From assembly GCA_905198835.1 (NCBI GenBank), contig CAJKDY010000012.1, positions 21,952 through 85,951 of the forward strand: a DNA stretch of 64,000 bases, written 5' to 3'. The notes beneath the pieces are model-generated. The model was not told where the DNA came from. It made no database searches and saw only the letters and a program-made list of their open reading frames with translations. Position 1 is the stretch's first letter; every line of letters starts with the position of its first letter. The stretch comes from an uncultured Eubacteriales bacterium. Lineage in GTDB: Bacteria > Bacillota > Clostridia > Oscillospirales > Oscillospiraceae. The translations under genes and the position numbers were made by a program. Below, piece after piece: positions 41,624-52,100 of this stretch.

Positions 41624-44600
41624 TTACTTCATCAAACCGATAAGCCGGTCGAACATGACGGTGGCCTCGGTGCGGGTGATGTTGGTCTTGGGATCCAGGG
41701 TGTCGTCCCCGCGGCCCTTCATCACGCCGGTCTTCACGCACCAAGCCAGGCTGTCGGTAGCCCAGGTGTCGGCCTGGTCGGCGTCGGTGAAGGCGTCCAG
41801 AGCGGAGACATGGGCCTTGGTGTCCATGCCGATGAGGTTGGCGAAGCGGCAGAGCATCACGGCCAGCTGCTGGCGGGTGATGGCGTCGTCAGGACCGAAG
41901 GCCTCGGCGGAGTAGCCGTTGACCACGCCGGTCTTGGAGGCCCAGGCCACCGCGTCAGCGGCCCAGTGGCCCTGAACGTCGGCGAAGGTGGACTCCAGCC
42001 CGGTCTTACCGTCGGACAGCCGGAAGAACATGGTAGCCACGGCGCCGCGGGTCATGGAGGAGGTCATGTCGAAGACGTCATTGGCCTCGTTGACGCCCTT
42101 GACCATGCCCAGACCGGCCATGTCGTTGATGGACTTGGCGGCCCAGTGGTCGTCGGGCACGTCCTTGAACTTGACAGCGGGGGCGGAGATGCTGGCGGGC
42201 AGCTTGATCTCAGCCACGGTCTCGCCATCCTTGTTGACCACAGTGATGGTCTTGTCGCCGCTGGGCTGGGTGGTGATGGTGGTCACGTCGCCGTTGTCGT
42301 TGGTCCGCTTCTCGGTGATGGTGGTGTTGGGCTTGGTGCCGGTGCCGATGCCGGAACCGCCGGTGGTCTTCTTGGTGCCCTCCTGCTGGAGCGCCTTGAA
42401 GGCGGCGGTGGCCTCGTTGAGGGTGTTGATCATCTCGATCTTGTCCTCGGCAGTGGCCGTCTCGCTGGCCGCCACATCCTTCGCGGCCTTGATGACCTCG
42501 TTGTAGGCCTCCATGGCCTCCGGGGTGACCCACAGCTCGGTCTTGCGAACGTCGGAGCCGTCCTCGCTGGTCTCAGTTTCGGCAGCCAGGGCCTCGGCCT
42601 CAGCAATGGCGTCGGTCAGCAGATCGGCCACGTTCTCAGCGGTGATCACGGTGATGCGGCCCTGGGGCTCGGCGTAGTCGCTGCCGATGGTGCCCTTGAG
42701 TACGGTGGTGATGTACTCCATCAGCGCCTCGTCCAGAGCCACGCCGGTGTCGGTGATCTTCTCGGAGACGGACAGGGCGTAGTAGCTGTCGCCGCCGGCG
42801 GCCACGAAGTCGTTGGTGACCACGGCGTACTCGGCGTCGGGATCGAAGGCCTTGCCGTTGATGGAGGTAATGGTCACGCGGTTGATGGAAGCGGGCTTAT
42901 CCACCGTGGTGCCGGGATACTGGCCGTCGGCCACAAAGGCCTTGGTGGTGTCCACGGTGAAGGTAATGCCGGCCACCTGGGGGAAGCCGCCCATGGCGGT
43001 GGGGGTGACGGCGGTAGAAGCCTCCAGGGCCTCCAGGAGCACAGAGCCCTTCACATAGTCCACAGCCACAGTGTTGCCGAAGGGCAGGACGGTGTTGACG
43101 TCGTTCTTGGTCACGTCACCCTTGGCGATGGGGGCGCGGATGCCGCCGCCGTTAGTGAGGGCGATGACGTTCTCGGTGGGCACGCCCAGGTCGTCCTTGG
43201 TGGCCAGCCACAGCATGGCGTCGGTGATCAGGTCGCCCAGGTTGGTCTCCTCGGTGCGGTTGCCGGGGGCCCGGTCGCCGTTGAGGTCCACGGTGCTGGT
43301 GGCGAACTTGGCGCCGTAGTCGGCGTCCACCTCAGCCTTGATGGCGGCGGCCTTGTCGGCCACGGCCTTCACAGCGGCGTTGGTCTCGTCCACGGTGATG
43401 TCGTCGGTGGCCACGCACTCGGTGGTGATGGTACCGTCGGGAGCGATAGTGACCACGCCGATGTTGGCGAACTTGGTGCCGGTGGAGGTCAGCTGAGCGC
43501 CGTTGACGGTGCGGTCGGCGTTGGTGACGGCCACGATGTCGTCCAGGGTGGAGTGGGAGTGGCCGTCGATGAACACGTCGATCCCGGTCACATTGCCCAC
43601 AGTGGCATCCAGCAGGTCGATGGAGCGGTTGGGCTCGCTCTGGGCGTCGATGCCCAGATGGCCCAGGCAGATGATGTAGTCCGCGCCGTCGGCCTTCAGC
43701 TCGGCCACCATAGCCTTAGCGGCGCCATACATCTCCTGTCCGGCCAGGAAGGTCAGGCCCTTGATCTTGGCGGGATGGGCCTTGGTGGCGGTCTCGGGGG
43801 TCTCCAGACCGAACACGCCGATCTTCTTGTCGCCGGCGGTGAGCATCACGCTCTTGGTGTAGGCGTTCTGGCCGTTCTTCATAATGTTGCCGGCCAGGAT
43901 GTCGAAGTCGGCCTTGGTATCCAGGGTGTTCAGGTTGTCCGCGCCGTAGTCGAACTCATGGTTGCCGGTGGTGGCCACGTCATAGCCCACCAGGTTCATC
44001 AGCTCGATGGCGGTCTCGCCCTGGCTGACGGAGACGTAGGTGGTGCCTTGGCTGAAGTCGCCGGCGTCCATCACCAGGACGGTGGCGCCCTTGGCCTCAT
44101 AGTCGGCCTTCAGCTGGGCCATCTTGGCATAGCCCTCAATGGCGCCGTGGACATCGTTGGAGTGGAGGATGACGATAGCGCCGTTGGGATCGATGGGCTC
44201 GTCAGGAGTGGTGGGCACGGTGCCCACGATGGTGACGGCGCACTGGGCGGTCTTCTCGCCGTCCACGGTGGTGACGGTGATGGTGGCGGTGCCCTCGTTC
44301 ACGCCCTTGACCTTGCCGGTGGCGTCCACGGTGACGACCTTCTCATCGCTGGACTTCCAGGTCACGTCCTTGTTGGTGGCGTTGTCGGGAGCCACGGTGG
44401 CGGTCAGGGTGGTGGTGCGGCCCGCGCCCATGTTGATGGTGGTCTTGTTCAGCGTCACGCCGGACACGGGGACGATCACGGTCAGGCGGATGTGGTCGTT
44501 GACCATGTGGTTCTTGCTGGAGGCGGTGATGTCCACAACGCCGCCGGCCACAGCGGTGACCTCGCCGGTCTCGCTGACCGTGGCCACGCTCAGGTCGCTG

Positions 44601-47600
44601 GAGGTCCAGTCAAGGCTCGGATCCGTGGCGTCGCTGGGGGTGACGGTGGCCGCAAGCTGCAGCTTCTCGCCCACGCCCAGATCCTTCGGCGTGGTGGTGA
44701 TCTTGATCGCGGTGACCGGCTTTGTCGCGGCGGGAGCGGCGGTGGGAGTCTGGTTGCTGATGGTCATATCCAGGCTGTTCTCCGTGAACGGATCCCAGTC
44801 GCCCAGGAAGTCGGCCACGGTGGGAGCCTGGCTGGGCACGGTGGCCCAGCTGACGCGCTTGGCGGTGTTGTTCACATCGTCATAGAACTCCACGCTGCCC
44901 AGCTCGGCGCTCTTGGCGGACTCGCCGCCCAGGGAGTTGTTCCAGCCCACCGGGCAGATCAGAGAGGTGGAGGAATCGGTCTGCTTGTCCAGAGGTACGC
45001 CGAAGTAGACGGGATCGGTGGCCTTGATGTCGGTGGCGTAGAACACGGCCTCGCCGGTGGTGGACTCCCAGGGACGGCCAAAGTAGCCGGGCTTGGAGCG
45101 GTAAGCGGAGGCGGTGTTGACGCCGGGGGTGGTGGAGTCCACGGTGCAGTTCCACATCAGGTAGCCCCGCTGGCTCTTCTGCTGGGCAGCGGTGATGTAG
45201 CCCACATCGTTGTTGTCCTCGCTGGTGTTGAACAGAAGATCGCACTTGGCGGCCACCAGGGTCATGCCGCCGTAGATGTAGTCGGTGCCGCCGTAGATGT
45301 CGCAGTCGTAGCAGGCGACCTTGGAGCCCTCAGCGCCGTAGAAGGTATCCTGACGGCTGATAAAGGCGCACTTATTGAAGAAGATGTTGGAGCCGCTCTT
45401 GATGGACAGCGCGCCGGCGCGCTCCACATAGGCCTTCTCCTGGACCTTGGTGTCGCCCACGGTCTTCATGGAGGCACGGGCCACGTTGCCCTCCTTGGCC
45501 TGGGCGCCCTGAGGCTCGATGGTGTCCAGCACGCTCTTGGCGGAGACATACTGGTTGAAGGAGTTCTCAAAGATGATGCCCTCGGCCTGGAAGTTGTCGG
45601 CAGCCAGCAGCACAGAGGCGTTCCAGTAGCTGTCGTCGGTGGAACCGGCGCCGGCATTCTTATAGGAGGGATAGCCGTTGGCCTGGTTGGCGGCCATCAC
45701 GTCGGCGTTATAGCGGTGGCCGTTGGTCATGGAATAGTAGTTGTAGCCATGGCCGTAGTACCAGGTGATGCGCACCTCGTTGTCGCCGATGTCCACGCCC
45801 TTGTTCTTCAGCTCCAGGGTGGCCTGGTCGGCCTTGGCATTCTTCAGGGTCAGGTCCTTGACCTTGATGTAGAGCTGCTCTTCGTAGTTGCCCGGATCGA
45901 TCTCGATGGTGATGCGCTGACCCACAGCCCGCTTGGCCTGCTCGGCGGCGGTCAGAGCGTCGGTGATGGTGGTGAACTCGGTCACGCCATCGGCGGTGCG
46001 GCTGGCGCCCACATGATAGACAATGTCATCAGTCTTGGGCGGCTCGGGCAGCTCCACGGAGGAATCATACTCCACCAGGACCCGGGCAATATAGGAGTCG
46101 CCGATCTTGGTAAGGGTCTCTGTGGCAGCCCGGGCTGCGGGGACATGAATGACCACCTCGCCGGGGTCGGTCCCGGTGTAGGTAAAGGTCACAAAGCCGT
46201 TTTCATTGTTGGTGCCGGTATTCTCATGGGTAGCGGGGGTCTCCTCGGTGAAGTCGGAGGTAACGTTGGTGCCGTCGGCCCAGACCCACCAGTTGTAGCC
46301 CACGGCCACCTTCACGGTGCAGGCAGTCATCACGGGCACAGTCATGGTGTAGCCGTTGCCGGCGGTGCCATAGGTGGTATCATGGCCCTGGAACTTTCCG
46401 CCCTTGACAGCCAACTCACCCAGGCCGTTCTTGTCGGCAAAGACCTTGCCCTCAGCGTCATTGGCGGGGTAGTAGGCAGTGCCCTGGCCCACGCCGTCAT
46501 TGCGGAAGTCCCAGTCGGTGCCGTAGTAAGTCACGGTGGGATACTCTACCTTGATGCCGTGGATGTAGGTATTGTTGTTGGGGAGGGTAATGGTGACCAG
46601 ACCCTCAGCGTTGGCAATGGTGTAGACGGGATCGCTGCCGCTCTCGTCCAGCGTCACAGTGCCCACGTCGGAGGTCACCGACGCCAGAGTCTTATCAGAG
46701 CTCCACTGGCAGCCGGTCACGGTGATGGTGCCCTTCTCCTTCATGTTCACCGTCATGGTGCCGTTGTCAAACTTCATACCGTCGCTGGTGTTCCACCACT
46801 TGGCCGAACCGCCAAAGGCCAGACCGTCGACGGGAGAAGTGACCGCGTCGCCCTGGGCGTAACCCTCAAAGGCGCCGAATTTGTAGTCATCAGCGGCGAT
46901 GGTGGGCATCACAGCCGCTTCCACCGTGATCTTGTGAATATAAGAGGTACCGGTGGCGGGGAAGGTGATGACCACGTCGCCCTCTACGCCCTTGATGGCG
47001 TACTCGGGATCTTCGGAGTTGGCCACGCCCTCCTTAACGACCTCTACCGTCACGTCCTGCCCGCCCGCCGTGGCAGTGGGCACCAGCAGCGTGCCGCCCA
47101 CCTGGGAATAGCAGCAGCCGCTGATGGTGATGTTGGAGAGTTCAGCCAGGCTGATGGTGATGTCGCCCTTGCCGGCCAGGCCGTGACCGGAATTGTGGGG
47201 CTTAAACTGGGTGGGATCACCGCTGATGCCGTCCACCATAGCCAGGGTGACGCCATTGGGGGTAAAATCGTGGACGCCGTTGGACACGTAGGGAGCGGGG
47301 GTCTTAAAGGGGATGGTCAGGGTGGCGGCAGCGCCGTTGACCACCAGGTTGGCAGTGGCCTTCTGGTGGGGATCGTCCACCGTCACATCGTAAACGCCGT
47401 CCCGGAGCTCCACGCCGGTAGTTCCGGTAAAGGTGTAGGCGTAGTTGTAGATGGAGCCGGTCAGGTTGCTGTCGCTGTACGGATTGAAGGGCACGGCCAC
47501 CTGGTCCTCGGTCTCACCGGCCTCATGGAGGTTGGTGAAGGTGAACTTGGTGCCCGCCAGATCAGTCGCCGTCATACCGGTGGTGGTAATGGTAACGGGC

Positions 47601-49018
47601 CAGAGGGCCTTCTTGGCAAAGACCAGGTCCAGGGTGGTGTCCTCGGTAAAGGCACGGTCGGTGATGTTCTGGGTGGTGATCTCCCAGTCGTTGAGCTTCT
47701 TGGCGGAGATGCTCACAGGCATATCCTTCTCCACCTCGACGGAGTAGGTGCAGCTCCCGTCGTCAGCAACAGTGACCGTCACCGCGGGGATATAGACAAT
47801 GCCGTCGCCCGTGGGGGTGAACAGCAGGTTGCCCTCCAGCTTCTGCGCGGTGGCCTTATCGCCCAGGCCGGTGATGGCGCCGGATACGGTGACCCGGTCC
47901 ACGCCCTGGGTGATGACATTGTGCTTCACAGACGCGCTGGCCTTGGTGACGGTGACCTCGTTGCCCACCAGCACAGCAAAGCCGTTGGCGTCCTTCAGAC
48001 TCACATCATAGCTGTAAGGGGCCTTCAGGGTGCCGGAATAGGCACCCTGGGAGACTGCCATGGCAGTCTCGGCGCCGGTGGTGGTGTTGGTGAAGACCAG
48101 GGAGTAGCCGGTGGGCATCCCATCGGCCTCAGTGACCTTACCGGAGACGGCCACGTCCACGGCGTGCTCGCGGTAGATGCGGTCCACCACCAGCTTCTCG
48201 TTGACGGAGTTGATCTTATAAGTACCGGTCTCCTTGGCGTGGAACACCATGGTCTGGGCCTTGGTGCGGCTGGCCCGGGTAAAGACGTCGGAGGCCTCCA
48301 CCACGTCGGGCTCGGCGGGATCCTCGGGGTTCGCGGCAGGGGCGCCGGCCTTGCTGAACTGGATCAGCGAGTCGGTGCCGTTGGAGGCCACGATGACGGT
48401 GACGGTGTCGCCCGCCTGGCACTCCAGAGCGAAATGGACCGCGGGGTTGGCGGCGGAGTTGGAGTACAGCAGGCCCTTATAGGTGGCGTCGGCAGCCACA
48501 TAGGGGTCCTTGCCGTCGCCGGTAGAGGTGTCGCCGCTGTCACGGGTCAAAGCGGTGTTATCGGTACGCAGGCGGTGGTTGAAGGCGCCGGCAGTGGAGT
48601 AGCTCAGTCCGGCGGTGTTGGGCATGCCGGTGCTGGGGAAGTTGTTGCCGGCCTGGCCCGTCTTGACGGTAACAGGGTTGCCGTCTTTGTCCACCATACC
48701 CTCATACCAGCTGTTGATGACCTCAACATTCAGGTGGTTGTTGAAGGTATACTCGGCGGTGTTGGCCAGTTGCTCGGCGCCGAAGTCCCAAACGTCCACT
48801 TCGGTGGCGCCGGCAAAGAGCTCTGCCGCCGGTTCGGTGTTGACGGCGGGGCGGGAAACGGCGCTCAGATGCGCGCCCGCGTCCTCTCCCGCGGGGGTCT
48901 CCGCCACGGTTTCGCCGCCCATGGGGCGGGCCGCGCCGGCGGGGATGACCACCAGAGACAGGATCATCATGATAGACAATACTGCCGCCAGAAGTCGGTT
49001 GATCTGCTTTTTGTGCAT
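41624..49018 (-). CDS. Giant secreted pectin methylesterase / 5'-nucleotidase fusion with SLH anchor
   Basis: 2464 residues. Signal peptide (~1-29, PAGAARPMGG), ~950 residues of beta modules (Cna-B-like and carbohydrate-binding-like), a CE8 pectin methylesterase (~995-1405: SRQDTFYG, GGTDYIYGG, GRPWES), two Big2 domains (~1425-1600), a complete 5'-nucleotidase/2',3'-cyclic phosphodiesterase (~1610-2125: HSNDVHG, MDAGDFSQG, TGNHEFDYG, CLGHLGID, DGHSHS, then the NGGGIRA nucleotide-binding half), a linker, and three SLH domains (~2280-2464). It would remove methyl groups from pectin and, on the same chain, hydrolyse extracellular nucleotides. ATG at 49018 after GGAGGGAGTACACC; earlier in-frame codons cross the promoter and another terminator. 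CE8 and nucleotidase motifs all look intact. Confidence 0.9.
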   Translation of the reverse strand: MHKKQINRLLAAVLSIMMILSLVVIPAGAARPMGGETVAETPAGEDAGAHLSAVSRPAVNTEPAAELFAGATEVDVWDFGAEQLANTAEYTFNNHLNVEVINSWYEGMVDKDGNPVTVKTGQAGNNFPSTGMPNTAGLSYSTAGAFNHRLRTDNTALTRDSGDTSTGDGKDPYVAADATYKGLLYSNSAANPAVHFALECQAGDTVTVIVASNGTDSLIQFSKAGAPAANPEDPAEPDVVEASDVFTRASRTKAQTMVFHAKETGTYKINSVNEKLVVDRIYREHAVDVAVSGKVTEADGMPTGYSLVFTNTTTGAETAMAVSQGAYSGTLKAPYSYDVSLKDANGFAVLVGNEVTVTKASASVKHNVITQGVDRVTVSGAITGLGDKATAQKLEGNLLFTPTGDGIVYIPAVTVTVADDGSCTYSVEVEKDMPVSISAKKLNDWEITTQNITDRAFTEDTTLDLVFAKKALWPVTITTTGMTATDLAGTKFTFTNLHEAGETEDQVAVPFNPYSDSNLTGSIYNYAYTFTGTTGVELRDGVYDVTVDDPHQKATANLVVNGAAATLTIPFKTPAPYVSNGVHDFTPNGVTLAMVDGISGDPTQFKPHNSGHGLAGKGDITISLAELSNITISGCCYSQVGGTLLVPTATAGGQDVTVEVVKEGVANSEDPEYAIKGVEGDVVITFPATGTSYIHKITVEAAVMPTIAADDYKFGAFEGYAQGDAVTSPVDGLAFGGSAKWWNTSDGMKFDNGTMTVNMKEKGTITVTGCQWSSDKTLASVTSDVGTVTLDESGSDPVYTIANAEGLVTITLPNNNTYIHGIKVEYPTVTYYGTDWDFRNDGVGQGTAYYPANDAEGKVFADKNGLGELAVKGGKFQGHDTTYGTAGNGYTMTVPVMTACTVKVAVGYNWWVWADGTNVTSDFTEETPATHENTGTNNENGFVTFTYTGTDPGEVVIHVPAARAATETLTKIGDSYIARVLVEYDSSVELPEPPKTDDIVYHVGASRTADGVTEFTTITDALTAAEQAKRAVGQRITIEIDPGNYEEQLYIKVKDLTLKNAKADQATLELKNKGVDIGDNEVRITWYYGHGYNYYSMTNGHRYNADVMAANQANGYPSYKNAGAGSTDDSYWNASVLLAADNFQAEGIIFENSFNQYVSAKSVLDTIEPQGAQAKEGNVARASMKTVGDTKVQEKAYVERAGALSIKSGSNIFFNKCAFISRQDTFYGAEGSKVACYDCDIYGGTDYIYGGMTLVAAKCDLLFNTSEDNNDVGYITAAQQKSQRGYLMWNCTVDSTTPGVNTASAYRSKPGYFGRPWESTTGEAVFYATDIKATDPVYFGVPLDKQTDSSTSLICPVGWNNSLGGESAKSAELGSVEFYDDVNNTAKRVSWATVPSQAPTVADFLGDWDPFTENSLDMTISNQTPTAAPAATKPVTAIKITTTPKDLGVGEKLQLAATVTPSDATDPSLDWTSSDLSVATVSETGEVTAVAGGVVDITASSKNHMVNDHIRLTVIVPVSGVTLNKTTINMGAGRTTTLTATVAPDNATNKDVTWKSSDEKVVTVDATGKVKGVNEGTATITVTTVDGEKTAQCAVTIVGTVPTTPDEPIDPNGAIVILHSNDVHGAIEGYAKMAQLKADYEAKGATVLVMDAGDFSQGTTYVSVSQGETAIELMNLVGYDVATTGNHEFDYGADNLNTLDTKADFDILAGNIMKNGQNAYTKSVMLTAGDKKIGVFGLETPETATKAHPAKIKGLTFLAGQEMYGAAKAMVAELKADGADYIICLGHLGIDAQSEPNRSIDLLDATVGNVTGIDVFIDGHSHSTLDDIVAVTNADRTVNGAQLTSTGTKFANIGVVTIAPDGTITTECVATDDITVDETNAAVKAVADKAAAIKAEVDADYGAKFATSTVDLNGDRAPGNRTEETNLGDLITDAMLWLATKDDLGVPTENVIALTNGGGIRAPIAKGDVTKNDVNTVLPFGNTVAVDYVKGSVLLEALEASTAVTPTAMGGFPQVAGITFTVDTTKAFVADGQYPGTTVDKPASINRVTITSINGKAFDPDAEYAVVTNDFVAAGGDSYYALSVSEKITDTGVALDEALMEYITTVLKGTIGSDYAEPQGRITVITAENVADLLTDAIAEAEALAAETETSEDGSDVRKTELWVTPEAMEAYNEVIKAAKDVAASETATAEDKIEMINTLNEATAAFKALQQEGTKKTTGGSGIGTGTKPNTTITEKRTNDNGDVTTITTQPSGDKTITVVNKDGETVAEIKLPASISAPAVKFKDVPDDHWAAKSINDMAGLGMVKGVNEANDVFDMTSSMTRGAVATMFFRLSDGKTGLESTFADVQGHWAADAVAWASKTGVVNGYSAEAFGPDDAITRQQLAVMLCRFANLIGMDTKAHVSALDAFTDADQADTWATDSLAWCVKTGVMKGRGDDTLDPKTNITRTEATVMFDRLIGLMK

Positions 49019-49073
49019 GGTGTACTCCCTCCATATAAAAAATTTTGGCCATTTCGGCATTTTGCTGATTATC

Positions 49074-49102
49074 ATGATAGCACACCCTTTCCTTTTATGC
49101 AA
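49074..49102 (-). promoter_or_regulatory. Promoter of the CE8-nucleotidase-SLH gene
   Basis: TTGCAT (49097-49102), 17-nt spacer ending AAAGGGTGTGC, TATCAT (49074-49079); same architecture as the other two pectinase promoters. Confidence 0.72.
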
Positions 49103-49136
49103 GAATTTTCCCCATCTTTTCAAAAGTTTTTTGTGT

Positions 49137-49170
49137 AAAAAAAGAGACGGCCCCAAGGCCGTCTCTTTTC
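49137..49170 (-). terminator. Terminator of the PL9-LysM gene
   Basis: AAAAGAGACGGCC-CCAA-GGCCGTCTCTTTT perfect stem with a T-run on the minus strand, 12 nt past the stop. Confidence 0.87.
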
Positions 49171-49181
49171 TATATTTCCGC

Positions 49182-52100
49182 TTACGCCTCCGGAAGGACC
49201 AGCTCCTGGCCCACATAGATGGCGTTGGGGTTTTTGATCTTATCCTGGTTGGCCTGGAAGATGAGAATGTACTTCGTGCCGTCACCGTAGACGCTCTTGG
49301 CGATCTTCCAAAGGCTGTCCCCCTTCTTGACCACATAGGTCCCCGCAGGGGTGGCCGGGGTCACAGGTTCGGCGGGCTGGACCGGGGTCACAGGGTCCAC
49401 CGGGGCGACAGGGGTGACAGGCGTGTCGAGTACGTTCTGACCGCCCACCAGAGCCGCCACGTCCAAAGACGTCTTGCCGCTCAGAGTGGCGCCCGCGCCG
49501 GCAGGGGCCTTGTCGGTGAGCTTCAGGAAGTCGCCCAGGTCCACCGTGCCGTCGGCGTGACGGGCCAGGCCCTTAAATTCCAAAGAGACAAAGGCATCGG
49601 CGGTGAGCTGGACGCCGCTGGCGTTGGCGCTTTGGTCTACGTTCCAGAGGTAGTTGGTGTCGTTCATCACCTTAGCGGGGTCCTGGCTGCCGGTGGGGGC
49701 AAACTGGTCCCAGCTCTCCGGAGTGGGGGCAGTGCGCCAGCTGAGAACGCCGGTGGCGCCAAAGTCGGTGTTCTTGGCCAGCTTGGTGTAAAAGTTCACA
49801 TTCAGGTGGTCGTTGTCAAAGACGGTGACGTTGAACAGCTGCAGGTCGGGGCAGGAGTTGGTGGTCACGCCGCAGTTCTTGTTGTGGAAGGACACGGAGT
49901 TGCGGAGCTCATGGTAGGCGGTGATGCTCTCGCCGCCCATCTTGAAGCCGTTGCCGTCGCCGGCGGGGGTTCCGTCGTCCAAATAGCCGTTGGCGTAGGC
50001 CACGCAGTTCTGGACGATGACCTTGCCGATGGGGCCGCTCTCGGCCTTGGCGTAGAGGTCCCAGCCGTCGTCGGAGTTGCGGTAGGCCACGCAGCCGTCA
50101 AAGACGTTGCCCACGCCGCAGGTGAGCTTGGCCCCGAAGCCGTCGGCGTCGGAGTAGCCGGGGTCGATGTTGTGGTGGGAGGTACAGTTCAAGATCAGGT
50201 TGTAGCTGGGCCAGTAGTCGATGTTGTAGTCGGCCCGGCTGGAGCGGCTGATCTGCAATCCGGTGGCCAGGTTGCCGTAGATCTCCATGCGGTCCAGCAC
50301 ATTGTGGCTGCCCGAGACGGTGACGCCCTCGTCGTTGGCTCGGGTCACGTCCAGGCCGTAGATATACCACCAATCGCCCAGCAGCAGCAGGCCCGTGCCC
50401 GTGCCGCCGAAGTCCAAAACAGGCCGGGTCTTAGCGGCGGGGTCGGCCACCAGGTAGATGGGCTTACCCTCTGCGCCGCTGACTCCCTTGCGGATCACAA
50501 GGCCCGTATCCAGCGCGTAGGTCCCCTCGGTGACCACCACCACTTGGCCCGGCTGGGCCAAGTCCAAGGCGGTCTGCACGTCCAGGGGCTTTTCCCGGCT
50601 GCCGTCACCCTGGGCGGTGCCGGCGGGGGCCACATAGATCTGGCTCCGGCCCGCTAGGCGGGTGTCATAGGTGACGGAGATGGAGGCGTAGACCCCATCG
50701 GTAGAGCCCAGGGCCAGATCGGGGTCGGAGAAGGTCTGGTCCGCGTCGGGGACGAAGACCACGGCGATATCGTTCTGACCCGGCTCCAGCTTTTCCATGA
50801 TATCGGCCCGGCCGTTGGGAGTCTCCACCCGGCCGGAGTACGCGCTGCCGCCGTTGACCATTGTGTGGACCTCGCCCGCCACATTGGCCATGACGATCAG
50901 ATCATAGTCGGCGCTGTTGGCGTTGGGGGCGGAGTGGATCACCACGTTGGGGTAGATCAAAGTCTTGGGCTTGGCCTCGGGAGCGGGATCCTCGCTTGGG
51001 TCGTTGACCTTCAAGCTCACCTCAGAGAAGGTGGCGTCCATGAGCCGGGAGGTGAAAAAGCCCGCATAGACATACTCGCTGTCCAACTGGTCCAGCGCCT
51101 TGGGGTCATAGGTCTTGTGGCGGCCAATGAGCTGGCCGTCGTCGGTGTAGTAGGAGGCAAAGTAGCCGGTGTTGTTGCGCTGGACCTCCAAGATGAAGTC
51201 GGCGGTCAACGCCGACAGGTCCTCGCACTCCAGCTCCGCGCCGTTGGCCACAATATTATAGGTGCCCGGGGCCTTGCCCTCGGCCACGGCGAAGGACTCC
51301 AGGGGCTGGGTGTAGGAGGCAAAGCCGGGCGGGAAGGTGATCTCGCCGCCCATGGCCTCCAGGCCGTCCCAGGTCACGCCGCTGCGGTAGAGGGAGGCGA
51401 TGCCAAGGCGCATATTGTACTTATCCCCCAGCCGTCCGGGGTCTTGCTCGGAGAACTGGGTGTTAGTTGCCTTGTCATAATAGTAGGCCAGACGCATCCC
51501 GCCCACCAGCACGGAGTTGTTCCAGACCTCGGCAGAGCCGGAGCCAATGCGGTCCAGGGCGGCCACGCCGAAGCCGTTTTGGTAGCTGCGGTTCTCCCAG
51601 GAATTCACGTGGACCTTGGCCCGAAGGGTGAAGTTCTGGGTGACGGGGATGGCGGTATAGTAGAAGGCCAGGCCGTCGCTGGAAGCGGCCAGGATCTTGC
51701 CCGCGCCGTCGGTGGAGATGACGCTGACCTGGCCGTCCCGGTTCAGGTCGCCCTTAGCGTAGTTCTTCTCGACGCGGGTGGACACGCCGAAGGTGTCGAA
51801 CTGCCAGGCCCGCTGGGCCTCCTGGGTGGCGACGCCCTCCATGGCCTCGCTCTTGGCGGTCTCCTCGCCGCCGCGCAGGGCGGTGACGGCGAAGGAATGG
51901 GTGCTGCCCACAGCCAGGCCGGACGCCTCATAGTGGGTATCGGCCACAGGCGCGGTGTTGGCCAAGGTCCCATCCAGATAGACGTTGTAGCCCGTGGCCT
52001 CGGTCACAGCGTCCCACACCACGTCGATCTTGCCGCCGCCGGTGCTGGTGACGCTGGCAACGGCGGGAACGGCCAGAGGCAGGGTAAAGGCCACCGCCTG

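Noticed and set aside
34680..49138. Plus-strand ORFs of 2137 and 2653 residues opposite the giant pectinases
   Set aside because: Repetitive antisense shadows (Val/Gly/His runs) of high-GC coding sequence; all recognisable domains are on the minus strand.
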